This document shows positions 12,991 to 24,549 of a DNA stretch of 64,000 nt, piece by piece. How positions within the stretch are numbered: position 1 is the first letter of the stretch; every line of letters begins with the position of its first letter. The translations under genes and the position numbers were made by a program. The stretch covers positions 186,001-250,000 of the forward strand of contig SMMW01000068.1 in NCBI GenBank assembly GCA_004794655.1, in the 5' to 3' direction. The DNA comes from Marisa cornuarietis. Lineage: Eukaryota; Mollusca; Gastropoda; Architaenioglossa; Ampullariidae. A model generated the notes under the pieces. It ran no database searches. It saw nothing but the letters and a program-made list of their open reading frames with translations, and was not told where the DNA came from.

Positions 12991-13440
12991 TCGGAAAAAG
13001 TACCCAGATACAAAAATAATCAAAACAAGATGAAGAATGGTGGATTGCTTCTGTCCTCGGTATCATCGGAAAACATAACAAAGCGTAACAGGATCATTGG
13101 CAAGGTAAATTAATAACGACTGGCACGTGACATTCAAACTAGGTAAACTAAATGTCATGACTGCCCACGATTAATCTATTCAAGCGTCACTTTAACTGAG
13201 TTGTACATCAGTATTTTAAATCCTGAACTGAATCAGTCAGACGTGTTATTTGTGTCAGTAGGTCAGCGAAGTGACGATACGCTGCCAACTAAAATAACCC
13301 CAGGCTTCTTTATTCATGTAGACAGTGATAGCAGGGCTCTTTCATTGCTATACATGCTTTACACGTGCATGTAGTCAGGTTCTGGAGAGCCAGTAGTCAT
13401 GACAGGACAAGAAAGCGACACAAAATCAATCAACAGTTTG

Positions 13441-13501
13441 CGACGACGACGACGACGATGATGATGATGATGATGATGACGACGACGACGACGACGACGA
13501 T
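13441..13501. repeat. (ACG)n(ATG)n(ACG)n trinucleotide repeat
   Basis: A 61-base trinucleotide array whose unit switches from GAC to GAT and back to GAC. The arrangement suggests a C-to-T change in one unit that then spread by slippage. Confidence 0.95.
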
Positions 13502-13747
13502 CATTTATGTATATAAACACTCTTCCTTGATTGTTTAGTCTAAACTGATCTCTTGTTGGATATACTCACTTAGAGTAAACATGGGTATGGGTATGTTATT
13601 GTCTGAGGTAGACATGCATAAAATAACAGTCTTTGGTGTCACAGTAGAGCCAGCACTTTGTTGGGAATACAATATCGGTGATAACCTGTTATCACACTCA
13701 CCGACATACACAAAAACCAACAATTCCTGTAAATTCTGATATTCTGA

Positions 13748-13889
13748 CAGGTGATCTCAAAATTGTTTGTGTAATCAGGTGATCTCAAAATTAATTTGTG
13801 TAATCAGGTGATCTCAAAATTGTTTGTGTAATCATGTGATCTCAAAATTGTTCGTGTTATCAGGTGATTTTGAAAATGTTCGTGATTAC
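13748..13889 (+). repeat. 28-30 bp minisatellite, about 5 copies
   Basis: The unit begins caggtgatctcaaaattgtt and ends gtgtaat, repeated about five times. The last copies are degraded. No coding frame runs through it. Confidence 0.85.
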
Positions 13890-15983
13890 AAAATATTGAA
13901 GGGAGTCTGTGTAAATAAGTTATTTCAACAAGTGATCTTATGAAGTGACACGTGTAATCAGGAATGTGTGCTAATGAACCTAAGAATATAAACAGAACAA
14001 TATGCTCTACAACTCGACTTAAAATGTCCAACAGTTTTTTTTTTAAACATGAAAGCAATGAGCTCTCTGCCCCACACGAAAGTATTCAGAAAAGCTCCGT
14101 AAACTCGCGATATTTTGAACACCTTGGGCGGACTAATAAAATCTGCACCCGGATGCTGCTAAAAACCGTCTCGAAGTAAACAGCTTTTTCTTTCTATTCC
14201 CAAGAAGATTTTTTTTATTATTGTGAGTTCAATCATTTACTTTGCTTTTTCCCTCTCTTTTAAATTGATTATTGGCTCTAAACTTTAAGTTTTTCTACAA
14301 CATCTTCAAACAGAAATTTTTGGATAAAAACTCTGGACTAGGGGACTCTTTAGAAGAATTTCCTTCAACTTCTCAGTGTCAGAATGAATCATCCTTCTGT
14401 CTGTTAACTATCTACAACACTCACAAACACGCGGCCTCGCAAGCTGCCGAGCAGTATCGTGGAAACCTAAACAGAGATACAATTCCACAACAAAGCCATG
14501 CCTACAACAAATTAACAACACGATGTTTAAGCAAATCATCCCAGTGCGCCTGTAATCATTACTTATTAGCCTTTTGTTTGAGCACAACCTCGGAACACTC
14601 GCTCACTAACCATAAAATTATGGGGTACAAAACTTGCCAGGACACAAAAAGCAAGTAGGTGACGAACCGGTTCTTCTTCACTTGAGCCTCCACACACAAT
14701 GTTTGAGCAAACACCAAGATAATAAATTATTAATGGTCCGCAGTGGTAAACAGGGTGGGGAAGCATAGTTAGCATACATGTGCTATATTTAGAACTGTTC
14801 TCGCCCCACATTCACGACAATCAGTGTTCACAGTCCCGCCTACACACCGTCTCTCACCCAGCGCCATTTAACGCCGACGAAAAGAATTCTCTCCACGCCA
14901 CCGCACTCTTACGAAAAGCATTTTTTTTTAAAGAAATATGTCGAATTAGTGCACCTATACATAAGAACAAGTACATTTCTTCACTCAAGCGTTTGTTTTC
15001 GTTTATTTGTTTGTGTTTAGTCATCAAGACAAATGTTCAGCACAGACTGAAAATAACGGCTTTAAATTTGTGCTCCAGTTCAAACCCGGATACAATTTTG
15101 TGACTGGAGTTACTTCACAAATTTTTAAATCCTCAAACTACTACTACTACTAAACCCTATAATACTATTATAATACTATAATTATAATAATAAGCAGTAC
15201 CCCTCCTATCACGATATCTCACGGTTCTCATCTGTAGGTCAAGACTTTGTATCCTGTGATATGACAGCAGTAGGCTCGTTGTTATGGCAACGCTTCATAA
15301 ACATGTGCTTTAAGTTTTGATGTGACTGTACTCTTCAAAAAGAACAAAGAAAGAATTAGGATCCGCCTTCTAATGGGTGTTTCCTTCATCCCCAGATCCT
15401 CGTGGAATAAAGTATAAAAATCCTCACCCAGTTTAATAACGAGGTAATTACAGAGACATTTTATATACAAAGTGTTTTTCTTTTAAACAAAGTATTATTT
15501 TCTTTGTAGAATTTTAGGATGTCACGCTTTGAAATACAGTAGTTTGTTGAGCAGAAATAGTGTTTAAAGGTACACAAGAGTAAAGATTATTAGAATTGTA
15601 AGTTTTCTACCGTTGTTGCTGGAGAACTGGGCTACAGAGTTCTAGTGGTTAAAGAAATGTGATATGTCAAGTGGCCGAGAAAGACTGTGAGATGGTAAGT
15701 GACTATGGAAGGTAGCGATATGTAAGTGGCTGAGAAAGGTTGTGGTTAGTACTTCACGATGGAAGATTTGATGACCTGGAGGCAGGATCGTGCTGACATG
15801 TCTCTCTAATCACGACTGTAGTTGACGTTTCTAACCGTCATAACAGTCGATGTTCACATCCGCTGTTGCCTTTTGATGATTAAAGTACGGAAAGACCTAC
15901 AACATTCTTTATTTCTTGAGGTGCGTTTATGAGACAACTGACACTAACAGAATGTTATCGGTCATTCAATTCATGCACTTGCT

Positions 15984-16570
15984 GTGGCTACCATCATATC
16001 GAGATTGGGCTACTGTAATAGTGCATTGTGGGGTATACCTGCTACGCAGTTGGATCGACTCCACAGGATTGTCACCCGTGCAAAGTCGTCCACTGTGCAC
16101 ATCACTCCTATCCTACTGAGCCTTCACTGGCTCCCAGTGAATAAGCGCATTGATCACAAAGTACTTTCGATTGCACAGTCCTGCATGTTTAAAACTGCTC
16201 CTGAATATTTACAAGAGGTAGTTCCTCCTTACCAGCCGTCACGTGGTCTGCGCTCTGGCTCCCAGTCACGCTTCTGTCTCCCTGCAGTGGAAGACACAAA
16301 CAAGAAGCGCACTGGAGCCAGGGCCTTCACAAACACTGCACCTAAACTCTGGAATGCTCTGCCATCGTCACTGTCCACCATCACCTCAGCAACCACGTTT
16401 CGGAAAAGACTGAAGACTCATTTGTTTACGTAAGACAGACTTAACCAACCTAGCACCACTTCTGTTTTATTATTGTTTTACTTTCCTGTTGTTTTTTTCT
16501 TCTCTTCTGTTTTTGCTGCGCAATGAGCATTCTTTTGAATGGATACCTGTGCATTATAAATCATCATCAT

Positions 16571-16601
<31 letters not shown>

Positions 16602-16620
16602 TAATCAATCAATGATTCTG
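15984..16620 (+). mobile_element. non-LTR retrotransposon (LINE) 3' fragment: end of RT ORF plus tail
   Basis: The frame at 15984-16433 encodes the conserved C-terminal part of LINE reverse-transcriptase polyproteins. Visible pieces are SRLGYCNSALWGIPATQLDR, the ITPILLSLHWLPVNKRIDHK block, then APKLWNALPSS and FRKRLKTHLFT just before the stop. An upstream frame covers the preceding part with a shift, so the element is truncated at its 5' end and probably inactive. After the stop comes a 3' UTR containing gcgcaatgagcattc and gaatggatacctg, ending in (AATC)n at 16571-16612. The same tail occurs inverted at about 17950-18035. Confidence 0.85.
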
Positions 16621-16672
16621 AGACCCACTAGGTCCGTGACTCCCACTCTCTTTCTAATCGACCTTACAGCAC
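16609..16672 (+). repeat. dispersed segment shared with 20922-20985
   Basis: About 60 bases containing atgattctgagaccc, ctaggtcc and tgactcc, followed by ctctcttt, recur at 20922-20985 in the same orientation. Here the segment directly abuts the (AATC)n tail of the LINE, which may mark a flanking or co-mobilised sequence. Confidence 0.6.
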
Positions 16673-16904
16673 TGACATTATAAGAGATAACTCAATGCCA
16701 GTGTCTCGTGTCTGAGTTGCCATAGCTGTCCATTGTTCTGTCTGTTCTCGATGTCTGGTGCACACCAATCGTTAGAACCCAACCTCCTACCCTTATTTCA
16801 AGAGTTCAAACATTCTACTGAGCTAACCCTAAAAAAAGAGAGAGAGAGAAACAACACAAGTAGGAAATAAGCGCAACCTCTCAAATGAGAAACGAGGACA
16901 AAAG

Positions 16905-17050
16905 CAGTGGCGTAGGAAGATGCTCAGCTTTGGGGGGGGGGGAAGCTCCATGCTGACAATGAATAACGTTCACATTCTTGCCTTCCCAGCATCTTTCTTG
17001 GGGGGGGGGGGCGGCTGCCCCCCTTGCCCCCCCCTGTTCCTACGCCACTG
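16905..17050. mobile_element. hAT-like MITE with cagtggcgtagg terminal inverted repeats
   Basis: The 146-bp segment starts with cagtggcgtagg and ends with the exact inverse, cctacgccactg. The flanks share aaaag on both sides, consistent with a partly decayed target-site duplication. CAGTGGCG ends are typical of non-autonomous hAT elements. The interior holds long G runs and no open frame of note. A diverged relative lies at 12056-12215. Confidence 0.75.
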
Positions 17051-17899
17051 AAAAGGAGTTCCGGGGGCAAGGGGTTACCTGCGAGGTAGCTTGTGACAAC
17101 ATCGAGCTCACCTGGAAAGATCACACAGGTCAGCGCGAGGCAACGGCATCCAGCGCGGTTCTTCCGTATTGTGCATCGTGTGCAACAGAAGGGGGCATAC
17201 TTTGAACAGACTGAGGTAAACATTAGGATCAAACTGCCCAAGTCATCTTTACGCCCGCAGCATACCTGTGATTCTCACCTACAAAGAACCCCGACTTCAT
17301 TGAATGATGGGATTTAAAGACAAAATGTAGGTAGTTCCTAAGGCAAAAGTGCGTTTTATCTAATTTTAATAATAATAATAATATGAGAATTTTTAAAGTT
17401 CATTATCTCAGCCAAAGGCGGACTCATTGCGCTGAACAAGATGACGAAATAGTCACAACGATGTAACAAGAAGAACAATGCGACGACTCGCTGCGTTCCG
17501 GCAGTAAAGGGAGATCACTGCAGATTTAACGGCAACGACTCCAGAGAATATGGTGACATTTGGAGAATGAAGATATTGAGTAATCTTGAGGATATGAAGA
17601 AATATTATCATGTAGGAACTACAAAAGGGTGATCGTCGCATCAGTTTATTCACTGCAACTCAAGGTCGCTGCCGAAGCGAGTGAAGGATGGCGGAGTGGA
17701 ATCCAGCCGATAGATCCAAACAATTTGCACTTCAAAATAACATTACATTCAGTCCAGCTGTAAACTAGAAGAGGACGAAAACGCATCGGAAGCACATGTA
17801 AACATGAAGGTCCAACACTTTTATCCAAATCGAACCACGACCACAAAACAATAACAAAATCAAGAAGCCGATCCCTTCAGCCTGTAAGACACAACTCTA

Positions 17900-18125
17900 C
17901 CACCTTAAGCACGTTAGTCGAATGGTTTGAGCACTGGTGTTCAAACCAAGATGATGATGATGATGATGATGTCGATTTATATTGCGCAGGTATCCATTCA
18001 AAAGAATGCTCATTGCGCAGCAAAAACAGAAGAGAAGAAAAAAATGCGCCGGTTTGATACCCGTGTAGGGCAGCCAACTTCCCCCAGTCGACCCAGCTGT
18101 CGGGTACCTGACTCTAGAGAGAGAG
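17900..18125 (+). mobile_element. tRNA-derived SINE interrupted by a LINE tail
   Basis: A plus-strand head with a box-A-like gtcgaatggtttgagc stretch is followed by a (GAT)n block and the inverted LINE tail (gcaggtatccattcaaaaga) at about 17950-18035. SINE-like sequence then resumes with ggtttgatacc and cttcccccagtcgacccagc, ending near tacctgactct. The latter blocks match the SINE at 49307-49576 in opposite orientation. This is best explained by a minus-strand LINE tail inserted into an older SINE. Confidence 0.6.
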
Positions 18126-19989
18126 AGAGTGCAGGAAGGCCAGGCAGCGAGCTCAAACATTCCTTCATATTTGTCGCGTTAAGAATAGTCTTTAGCTCAG
18201 TTGTATAACCATTTACAATTCTGTCTTGGATGGGGTTTTTTTTTTCCATGTTCATCTCTTTCCCGTTTCTTGTTTTTTCCTTTCTCTTCTCAGTTATGTA
18301 CTGAAATAGTTACTGATTTTTTTTTTAAAAGAAAAAAGAAAAGAGGTTATGTCCTCTGATACAGTAACTCTTTTTCTTCCTTCGCCAAATTTTTTGAAGC
18401 TCTTGGAGGTAAATACTGAGGTAGTGATGAAGAGTAACTGTTTACCTCGCTTGCGGGCCAAGATCGTCGCTCAAACACAGTAGAGACGGCGACGGCCTCA
18501 GCTGACTGATGTGTTTGCGGTGAACCAACGGGGGAACAGACACCAGCGCACAGACCACACAGACCACACAAACCACACAGACTCCACAGACGGTGCTTTG
18601 TACGTGCAGTCTCCTCGCCAACCTGTCGTTTGTTCCCTCTCAAAAGCAAATGTCGTTGGTAAAGACCCAGATGGTGTCAAAGTTTCAAAAACTCTTCCAC
18701 CCGCTATATTTAAAGATTCTTGAAAATGTTAATTTACCTACTAAATTGAGATCAATTGTTTGTTCGTTTCTTTCTTTCTTTGTTTGATTGATTGATTGTG
18801 TTTTTGTCTTTTCCTTCCTTCCTTCTCCTCCATATCACGCCTACTTTCGTTCTTTCTTTTATTTATTCTTTCCTTTTATCTTCTATCCTTCTGCTTTCGT
18901 ATTCTCCTTTTTATTTCTATTTTTCTATTCTTTTTCTTTCGTTTTCACTTAGCGGTAAGATAGCTATGTTTCCTGGTCCCCAACAGTAAGTGTAGCATTT
19001 CTATAAATAAAAGTTAAGAGGTTCCTTCCCTTTTCGCTCTTTTCTTAGAATGTAGATAACCTCAGTGAAAGATGAGGATGAGGCCACAGCAGAATCGCAA
19101 TTAAGCAGAATATTCATACACCTCAGTATCTAACTACGCGCGTAGGTGACACTCCCTCACGAGCGTGAAGCCCTTTATAAAATACATGAGAACTGCAGCG
19201 ATAATCGTGCGATTTCTTCAAAAAGTAAATTAAAAGGGATAAACATATTCCTAATCTTATTGATAACACGTTTGTGATGTCAAGTGCTTAGGATGATGTT
19301 GCTGATAACAAACGATTACCAGACGCAAGATGTTTTAATTCATTACTTGATATTCTTGGTAATACGAGGCTGTATGAAGTGGCTGTAGTCGATAATTTTT
19401 TGTTATGAATAATGCAGGTTGAGAAACTGCAGTAGGCTGTAAGGTTAAACTTTTTTGTTGTTGGGGGAAGGGGGTGGAATTCAAAAAGTATAATTCTGTG
19501 CAGTAGCAGGCTGACCTGCCCTGACCTGACAAAATTAGAATGAGTTGAAATGTTTAATGTACCAAGACCTGTCGCCCGGACACCTGGAACATTAATCTTG
19601 GCAGCCAAGCGGCCTGTTTGCTTGACTGCACGTGAACAGAAATCTCTATAGCAGACTCTCGCACACACCACTGCTGCTGTCGCACTCTCCCCTCCCTGGT
19701 CCACTCACGCAAACACACACCCACGCTCACACACACATCGAAATCTCATAGAGTGAGGACAACAGTAGGACCCAGAGCTCGGCCCGTTTTAGGACAGACC
19801 AAGACCCCCCCCCCTAAATAACATCCGTGGTGCTTCCTACGAGCTTACTGCTAGATGTTAACTTTATTTCCTTTTTTTAAATTGTACAATCAGCAGAAAA
19901 GAATGTTGGCGATGTGTCGTCTGCACAGGTCTAAATTTAGTTCAACCGTCGGGCCTCGTGTGTGCATACCTGCCCGGCCAGGTAGCCGC

Positions 19990-20001
19990 TGCGCATGCGC
20001 A
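19990..20001. promoter_or_regulatory. perfect NRF-1-type palindrome
   Basis: The site tgcgcatgcgca matches the palindromic NRF-1 consensus and sits in a locally GC- and CpG-rich stretch. NRF-1 sites are frequent in CpG-type promoters. A strong consensus splice donor (acgtag followed by gtgagt) lies downstream at 20462/20463, so 20.0-20.46 kb could be a non-coding first exon. Confidence 0.4.
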
Positions 20002-20004
20002 CTG

Positions 20005-20462
20005 CGCTGTTTCGAGAGGTCGCCAGGCTGGTTTCCCCTCCCCCCCAACGACTCCATCCCCCGCCAACGTTGTTGACAGACAAGCACCCACGTCTCCTTC
20101 AGTAAGCACACCGGCTACACAACCCGCCTGGTCCCAGCCTGAAGTGTCAAGAGGCCGGCCCAGCCACTACCTGAGTTTCACCTGCAGGATCGGGTACTCT
20201 CGTCAAACCTTCGATACTTCGCGAGTTGCGACAGTTTCCGTTGTAGCTGGCGACTGATGTGTGTTATTCATGGTGGGCTGCGGGGTCTGAAGGAGACAAG
20301 CTGTTGTTGGTCTGTTGGATCACTCGGCGCTTTGCGGCTCAGAAATCATCGGACGGTCGTGACGACTGGTGTCGTGACAAGTGGTGGACTACTGTTGGAA
20401 ATTCCTGATACATGGTGTGCAGGCGGACAGCTGCACTGCACCGGCTTTGTATTGAGACGTAG
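20005..20462 (+). other. candidate non-coding first exon (possibly of the PTB gene)
   Basis: This GC-rich stretch follows the NRF-1 palindrome and ends at a consensus donor, gtgagt, starting at 20463. The next plus-strand coding exon begins after an acceptor at 26062-26063. An intron of about 5.6 kb would join them. There is no direct evidence of transcription. Confidence 0.25.
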
Positions 20463-20921
20463 GTGAGTCGATTCAGGTGGACACAAGGCAGGTGAGAGGA
20501 CCGACGGCGGCCGTCCAACGAACATTAAGTGGTGAGTGTGAGCCTGGACACAAAAGCCTCCTCCGCGCTTGTGATTACTGGGGGACTGCTGTTAAAGGTA
20601 CGTAGCACAGATACCAACAGTGTCCCACCCTTGGCACCAACAGTGCACTCCCACGATAAGCTTATCTGGCCACCTGGTGCAGTGGTACCTGTTAAGATGT
20701 GTCACATGTACATAAACAACCTGTCAGCCGTGTATTCTCCCTCTCCTTAGTCTCCTAGACTTTTGTGCTACCTTCATGCGACAGCTTTACAACCGAACTA
20801 GTCAGCACATAGAACTGTCTTTCTTGGCTCCTTCCTACATTATTGCACAGGAGGCTTATCAGTCAGAAGTCTCTTGGCGCCTTGTCAACATCGCACAGGA
20901 ATCTCACAATTTATTCATACA

Positions 20922-20985
20922 ATCAATGATTCTGAGACCCGCTAGGTCCCTGACTCCCGCTCTCTTTCTTATCGGCCCTCGTATG
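20922..20985 (+). repeat. dispersed segment shared with 16609-16672
   Basis: Second copy of the 60-base segment described at 16609-16672. It has the same orientation and about five or six differences. Confidence 0.6.
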
Positions 20986-22634
20986 TTTGTGAGTGGTCAA
21001 CGGAGAGCAATTCATACCCTGGTACACATAAATAATTTGTAGTTTCAAGGAGACTGATAGTTGAGTGTGTGTGTGTGGGGGGGGGGTGACGACAACCGGT
21101 TGTTATAAACAGATTTATGGTCCTCACAGCTTTCCTCCGTCTCTTACACTTTTTTCCGTGTTTAACCCTTTCTCTGTCGTTGTGTTTTAACTGCTGTGTG
21201 AATTTAGCTCATGACCAAACACGACTAACGAGTCTATCTGGTGGAGGTTGACAAGTGAAATCAGTTGAACTCAAATGAGCAAATAACTCTCTCAGTTTAT
21301 TCCGACAATCACAAACGTCCTTGTATATTTTAATGGGTGCTGGGGGAAACAAAGACGATTTCCATCTTCAACATGCTGACACGAAAATGACCCCAAGTGT
21401 AACTAACTGACATTGGTGATACTGAGCTTTTTTTTCTAAGAAAGAGGGTGAACAAGGAAGGCAGTTATCAGCAAAGGCAGTTATCAGCACTCTTGCTAAC
21501 TATAATTTATCAGAGAGACTCTCAAGTTGAAAGCCCGAAGAGTTTCAAACCCTCGCTCGCTTTTATTGTTGGAGACATCCGCGAGTGTATTTTCTTTATT
21601 TTATTATTATTTTTTTTTTGATGGGGTAGGGGTAGCTGTGCGGATCAATCGCAATCATTAACGATGATGATGATGACACCAAGTAAGCAACAAAACTTGA
21701 AGCATGTAAATATATTATTGATGTTGAAGTAAGAGGCGGGGGGGGGGATTGGGGCAATCACATAGGCTTTCATGTTGAGCTTTAGAGTTAAAATATGTCA
21801 AAAATGTGAAAAAATTGTAGACGTTGAAGTAAGGGAGGATAAGACAATCAGAAACGTCTTAAGGCTGAGCTTAGGGGTTAAAATCTATCTCAAGTGAACT
21901 CAAACGGTTTCCAGGCAACTACTACCAGCTGTTGACAGCTTGTAACGAATTTTGTGTGTATCACTTTTTTTTCTCCACGCGCATTTCCTACCCACAGCAA
22001 GGAAGGTCGGCTGGTCTCTTGCACTTCAGTATTGCCTGTACCCCAGTGTCACAAAGGAGATGTTTCACAGAAACTAAACCCACTTCCAAACTTTAGTTGA
22101 CAAGTCTCCAGCTTAGTCAATGGGTCAGCTGTTGTTTATGGCGACCTTTGTCCTGGTCACTCTGTCTGCACTTCCTAGTTGATGTGTGTCTTGGCAACAG
22201 TTCCCAGAGTAATAAACATCTTATCTCTCTGTCTCTCTCTCTCTCTCTCTGCCGCCCCACTTTACACTGATAAGTTGATTGTTTATTGCTACAAGAGCCA
22301 ACAAGAGTGTGAGCATCTGTCGAAGTCATTAAACAATATCATACAACCACTGCAAACATGTCAAGTTATAAAAAGTCATAATGACAAACATACATCTGGA
22401 ACAAAATCTCAAAGCTCTTTGGCTAGAAAAGCAAAACTAATCAGTTAACACTAATCTTAGTCTGGTCAACATGAGAGAGAGAGAGAAGGAATGCAGTTTA
22501 ATTAGTATCCAATTTATTATATCCTAGATTTTAAGGTCTGAGGAGGTTAGAACAGTGAACACACGCCAGGTGTTTGGTGATCGATGTATCGACAGAACTT
22601 ATTTTGATAAAGCATGTCTGACTAAAGTAGCAGG

Positions 22635-22643
22635 GTGTGTGTT

Positions 22644-22693
<50 letters not shown>
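22635..22693. repeat. (GT)n microsatellite
   Basis: A GT array of about 59 bases with one short TTTG interruption near its start. Confidence 0.95.
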
Positions 22694-22694
<1 letters not shown>

Positions 22695-23361
22695 TTTCAT
22701 AAATCATGAAGTACAAATGTACCCAACAGGAAGCATGAGTCGTTGACATATCACTTCAGTACCCGCCTGGAAACGGTTTTTGGACAGTAGTTCGATCTTG
22801 TTACAGTTTGCTACAAAGAGGAATGTAGGAATTGCAATTAGACTCTGTGTTTGTCACTCAGTGTTGTGAAGTAGGGTACAGCTTCACATAATATTACAGA
22901 CAGGTTATATTCGTGCGCAGGTACTACAATTTTATCTTTTTATAAATGTTTAATATGTATTATTTAGGGTGCAGTAGATGAGTAAAAAGATAGAGCCTTC
23001 TCATTGTGAAATTTAACTTTAAAGCTGAAAACAGCAAAACCATTCCCCTGATCACAAACAAAGTCTGTGAAATCACAAACACAAGCAACCTGCGAGATAA
23101 TAAACACATACACCTGACGCGGGACGATCAAAGGCCTGAGGTGGAAAGGGGAGGAAGGGGAATAATGGCAGGTAGCTAGTAGTGCCGAGCAAGATTGCAC
23201 CCGTTGTGAGCTTACGAACGACACACACCGCCATCCATGACACCCCGCTCCGTGACCTCACCTGACCTGTAGCCAGCAGCACTTGAGATTCGAGAGCGGC
23301 CCGCCCAGTCACACAAACTTCGCATCACTCTCTTTACTAGCACAGTTGTTTATTTATTTAT

Positions 23362-23495
23362 ACACACACACACACACACACACACAGCACACACACACAC
23401 ACACACACACACAGCACACACACACACACACACACAGCACACACACACACACACGCAAAAACACACAACACACACACAAACAAAACAACAGAAAT

Positions 23496-23529
<34 letters not shown>
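23362..23529. repeat. compound (CA)n microsatellite
   Basis: CA tracts are repeatedly interrupted by agcac units, then by acaaaac blocks. The regular spacing of the agcac interruptions suggests amplification of a higher-order unit of roughly 30 bases. Confidence 0.9.
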
Positions 23530-23533
<4 letters not shown>

Positions 23534-23879
23534 ACTCTTGATGTCAACCTTTAAAATGCAGACAAGATCATCTCCCTTCCGGCCATCAGGAGGAACAGCA
23601 AAGTGCTCGGTGCAGCGGTGCATGACGGGGAAGCCAAGCAAGTCGTCTGTCCTTTGGGCTCTTCAAAAAAAAAAAAAAAAAAAGCAGACAAGTATATTCA
23701 ACTTCTGCTGTCTTAGACGATGAGAGGGAGGGAAGAAGTAAATGCTTCCTTGAAGGCATGACAGGTCACGTGTGTGCTTTCTTTTCGTGGCCAGTTGCTG
23801 CTTAGAAGCAGGTTTCTCTCGATAGCAAAGACGATATATTATATAATGTCTCTGTCCTCAGTCATAAGAGCCTCATGGT

Positions 23880-24125
23880 TTGTGCGTTCGACTGTCGAGC
23901 AGAACGTCGCTTGAAAGATTCTCTCTGCCCACCCAGCAGTAATGGCCACCCGATTCACGAGGGAAGATAATGGCGGCGGAAGGAGAGCGTTGGACTCTGG
24001 GTTCAGATCTCGTATCGGGCACGCTGGGTTTTTTTTTTCCTTCATGTGGCACCTGTATGCAGGGCTGGGTGCTTTGCCGTGATAAAGCCTTTGTTGCTGG
24101 CTTGGCGTAAAACACGTCACCACTT
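23880..24125 (+). mobile_element. probable SINE with tRNA-like promoter boxes
   Basis: A box-B-like ggttcagatctc occurs near 24000, with box-A-like sequence upstream. It is followed by a T-rich linker and a tail containing gcctttgttgctggcttggc and gtaaaacac. The form is that of a polymerase III-derived short element. No clear target-site duplication was seen. Confidence 0.4.
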
Positions 24126-24549
24126 CCCCACACCACCGCCACCACCACCTTCCTATCTTTTTCCTTTTCATCGCTGTCTTTATCATCAGCTCCAGCTGCC
24201 ATGCTACGCTGTATCTCAGTACTTTACTAAATGTACCCCCAGTCATAACTCTGAGGTACTTTGTCAGTTTGGCAAATATTGCTGGCGGGTTCAGAAAATG
24301 CGACAGTTAGCCGTGGTTTGGCAAATCTGCATTGCAAAACAATGAGAGCATCCTAACATGTGGACAGGCGTGTTTTGTCTAAATCTTTTTTTCGGGAACA
24401 TTTCCGCTTTCGTTTCCGCTTCTCGCATTGGAAAAAAAATCTTTCTGTGTCGTTAGATGACATGACAAATGTAAAAATAATTTTAAAACGCATTACACTT
24501 TATAACCTGGTTGTTAATTGTGACATTTGCAACACGAGACACAAATGCA

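Larger units (their letters stand above)
5900..15900. other. gene-poor, repeat-rich interval
   Basis: No exon with a recognisable protein family was found across this interval. It holds the microsatellites, minisatellites, MITE-like and dispersed repeats listed separately. Open frames here are short and either low in complexity or of random composition. Confidence 0.45.
21000..23850. other. no recognisable gene; two CA/GT arrays
   Basis: No conserved exon was found. The stretch contains CT-rich and GT-rich tracts, including the arrays at 22635-22693 and 23362-23529. Confidence 0.45.

Noticed and set aside
15116..15200. AT-rich segment with ctactacta and ataat repeats, considered as an origin or matrix attachment region
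   Set aside because: Base composition alone does not support such a call.
17900..17945. Possible functional tRNA gene
   Set aside because: Only a box-A-like segment is present, the body is interrupted and the rest matches a SINE.
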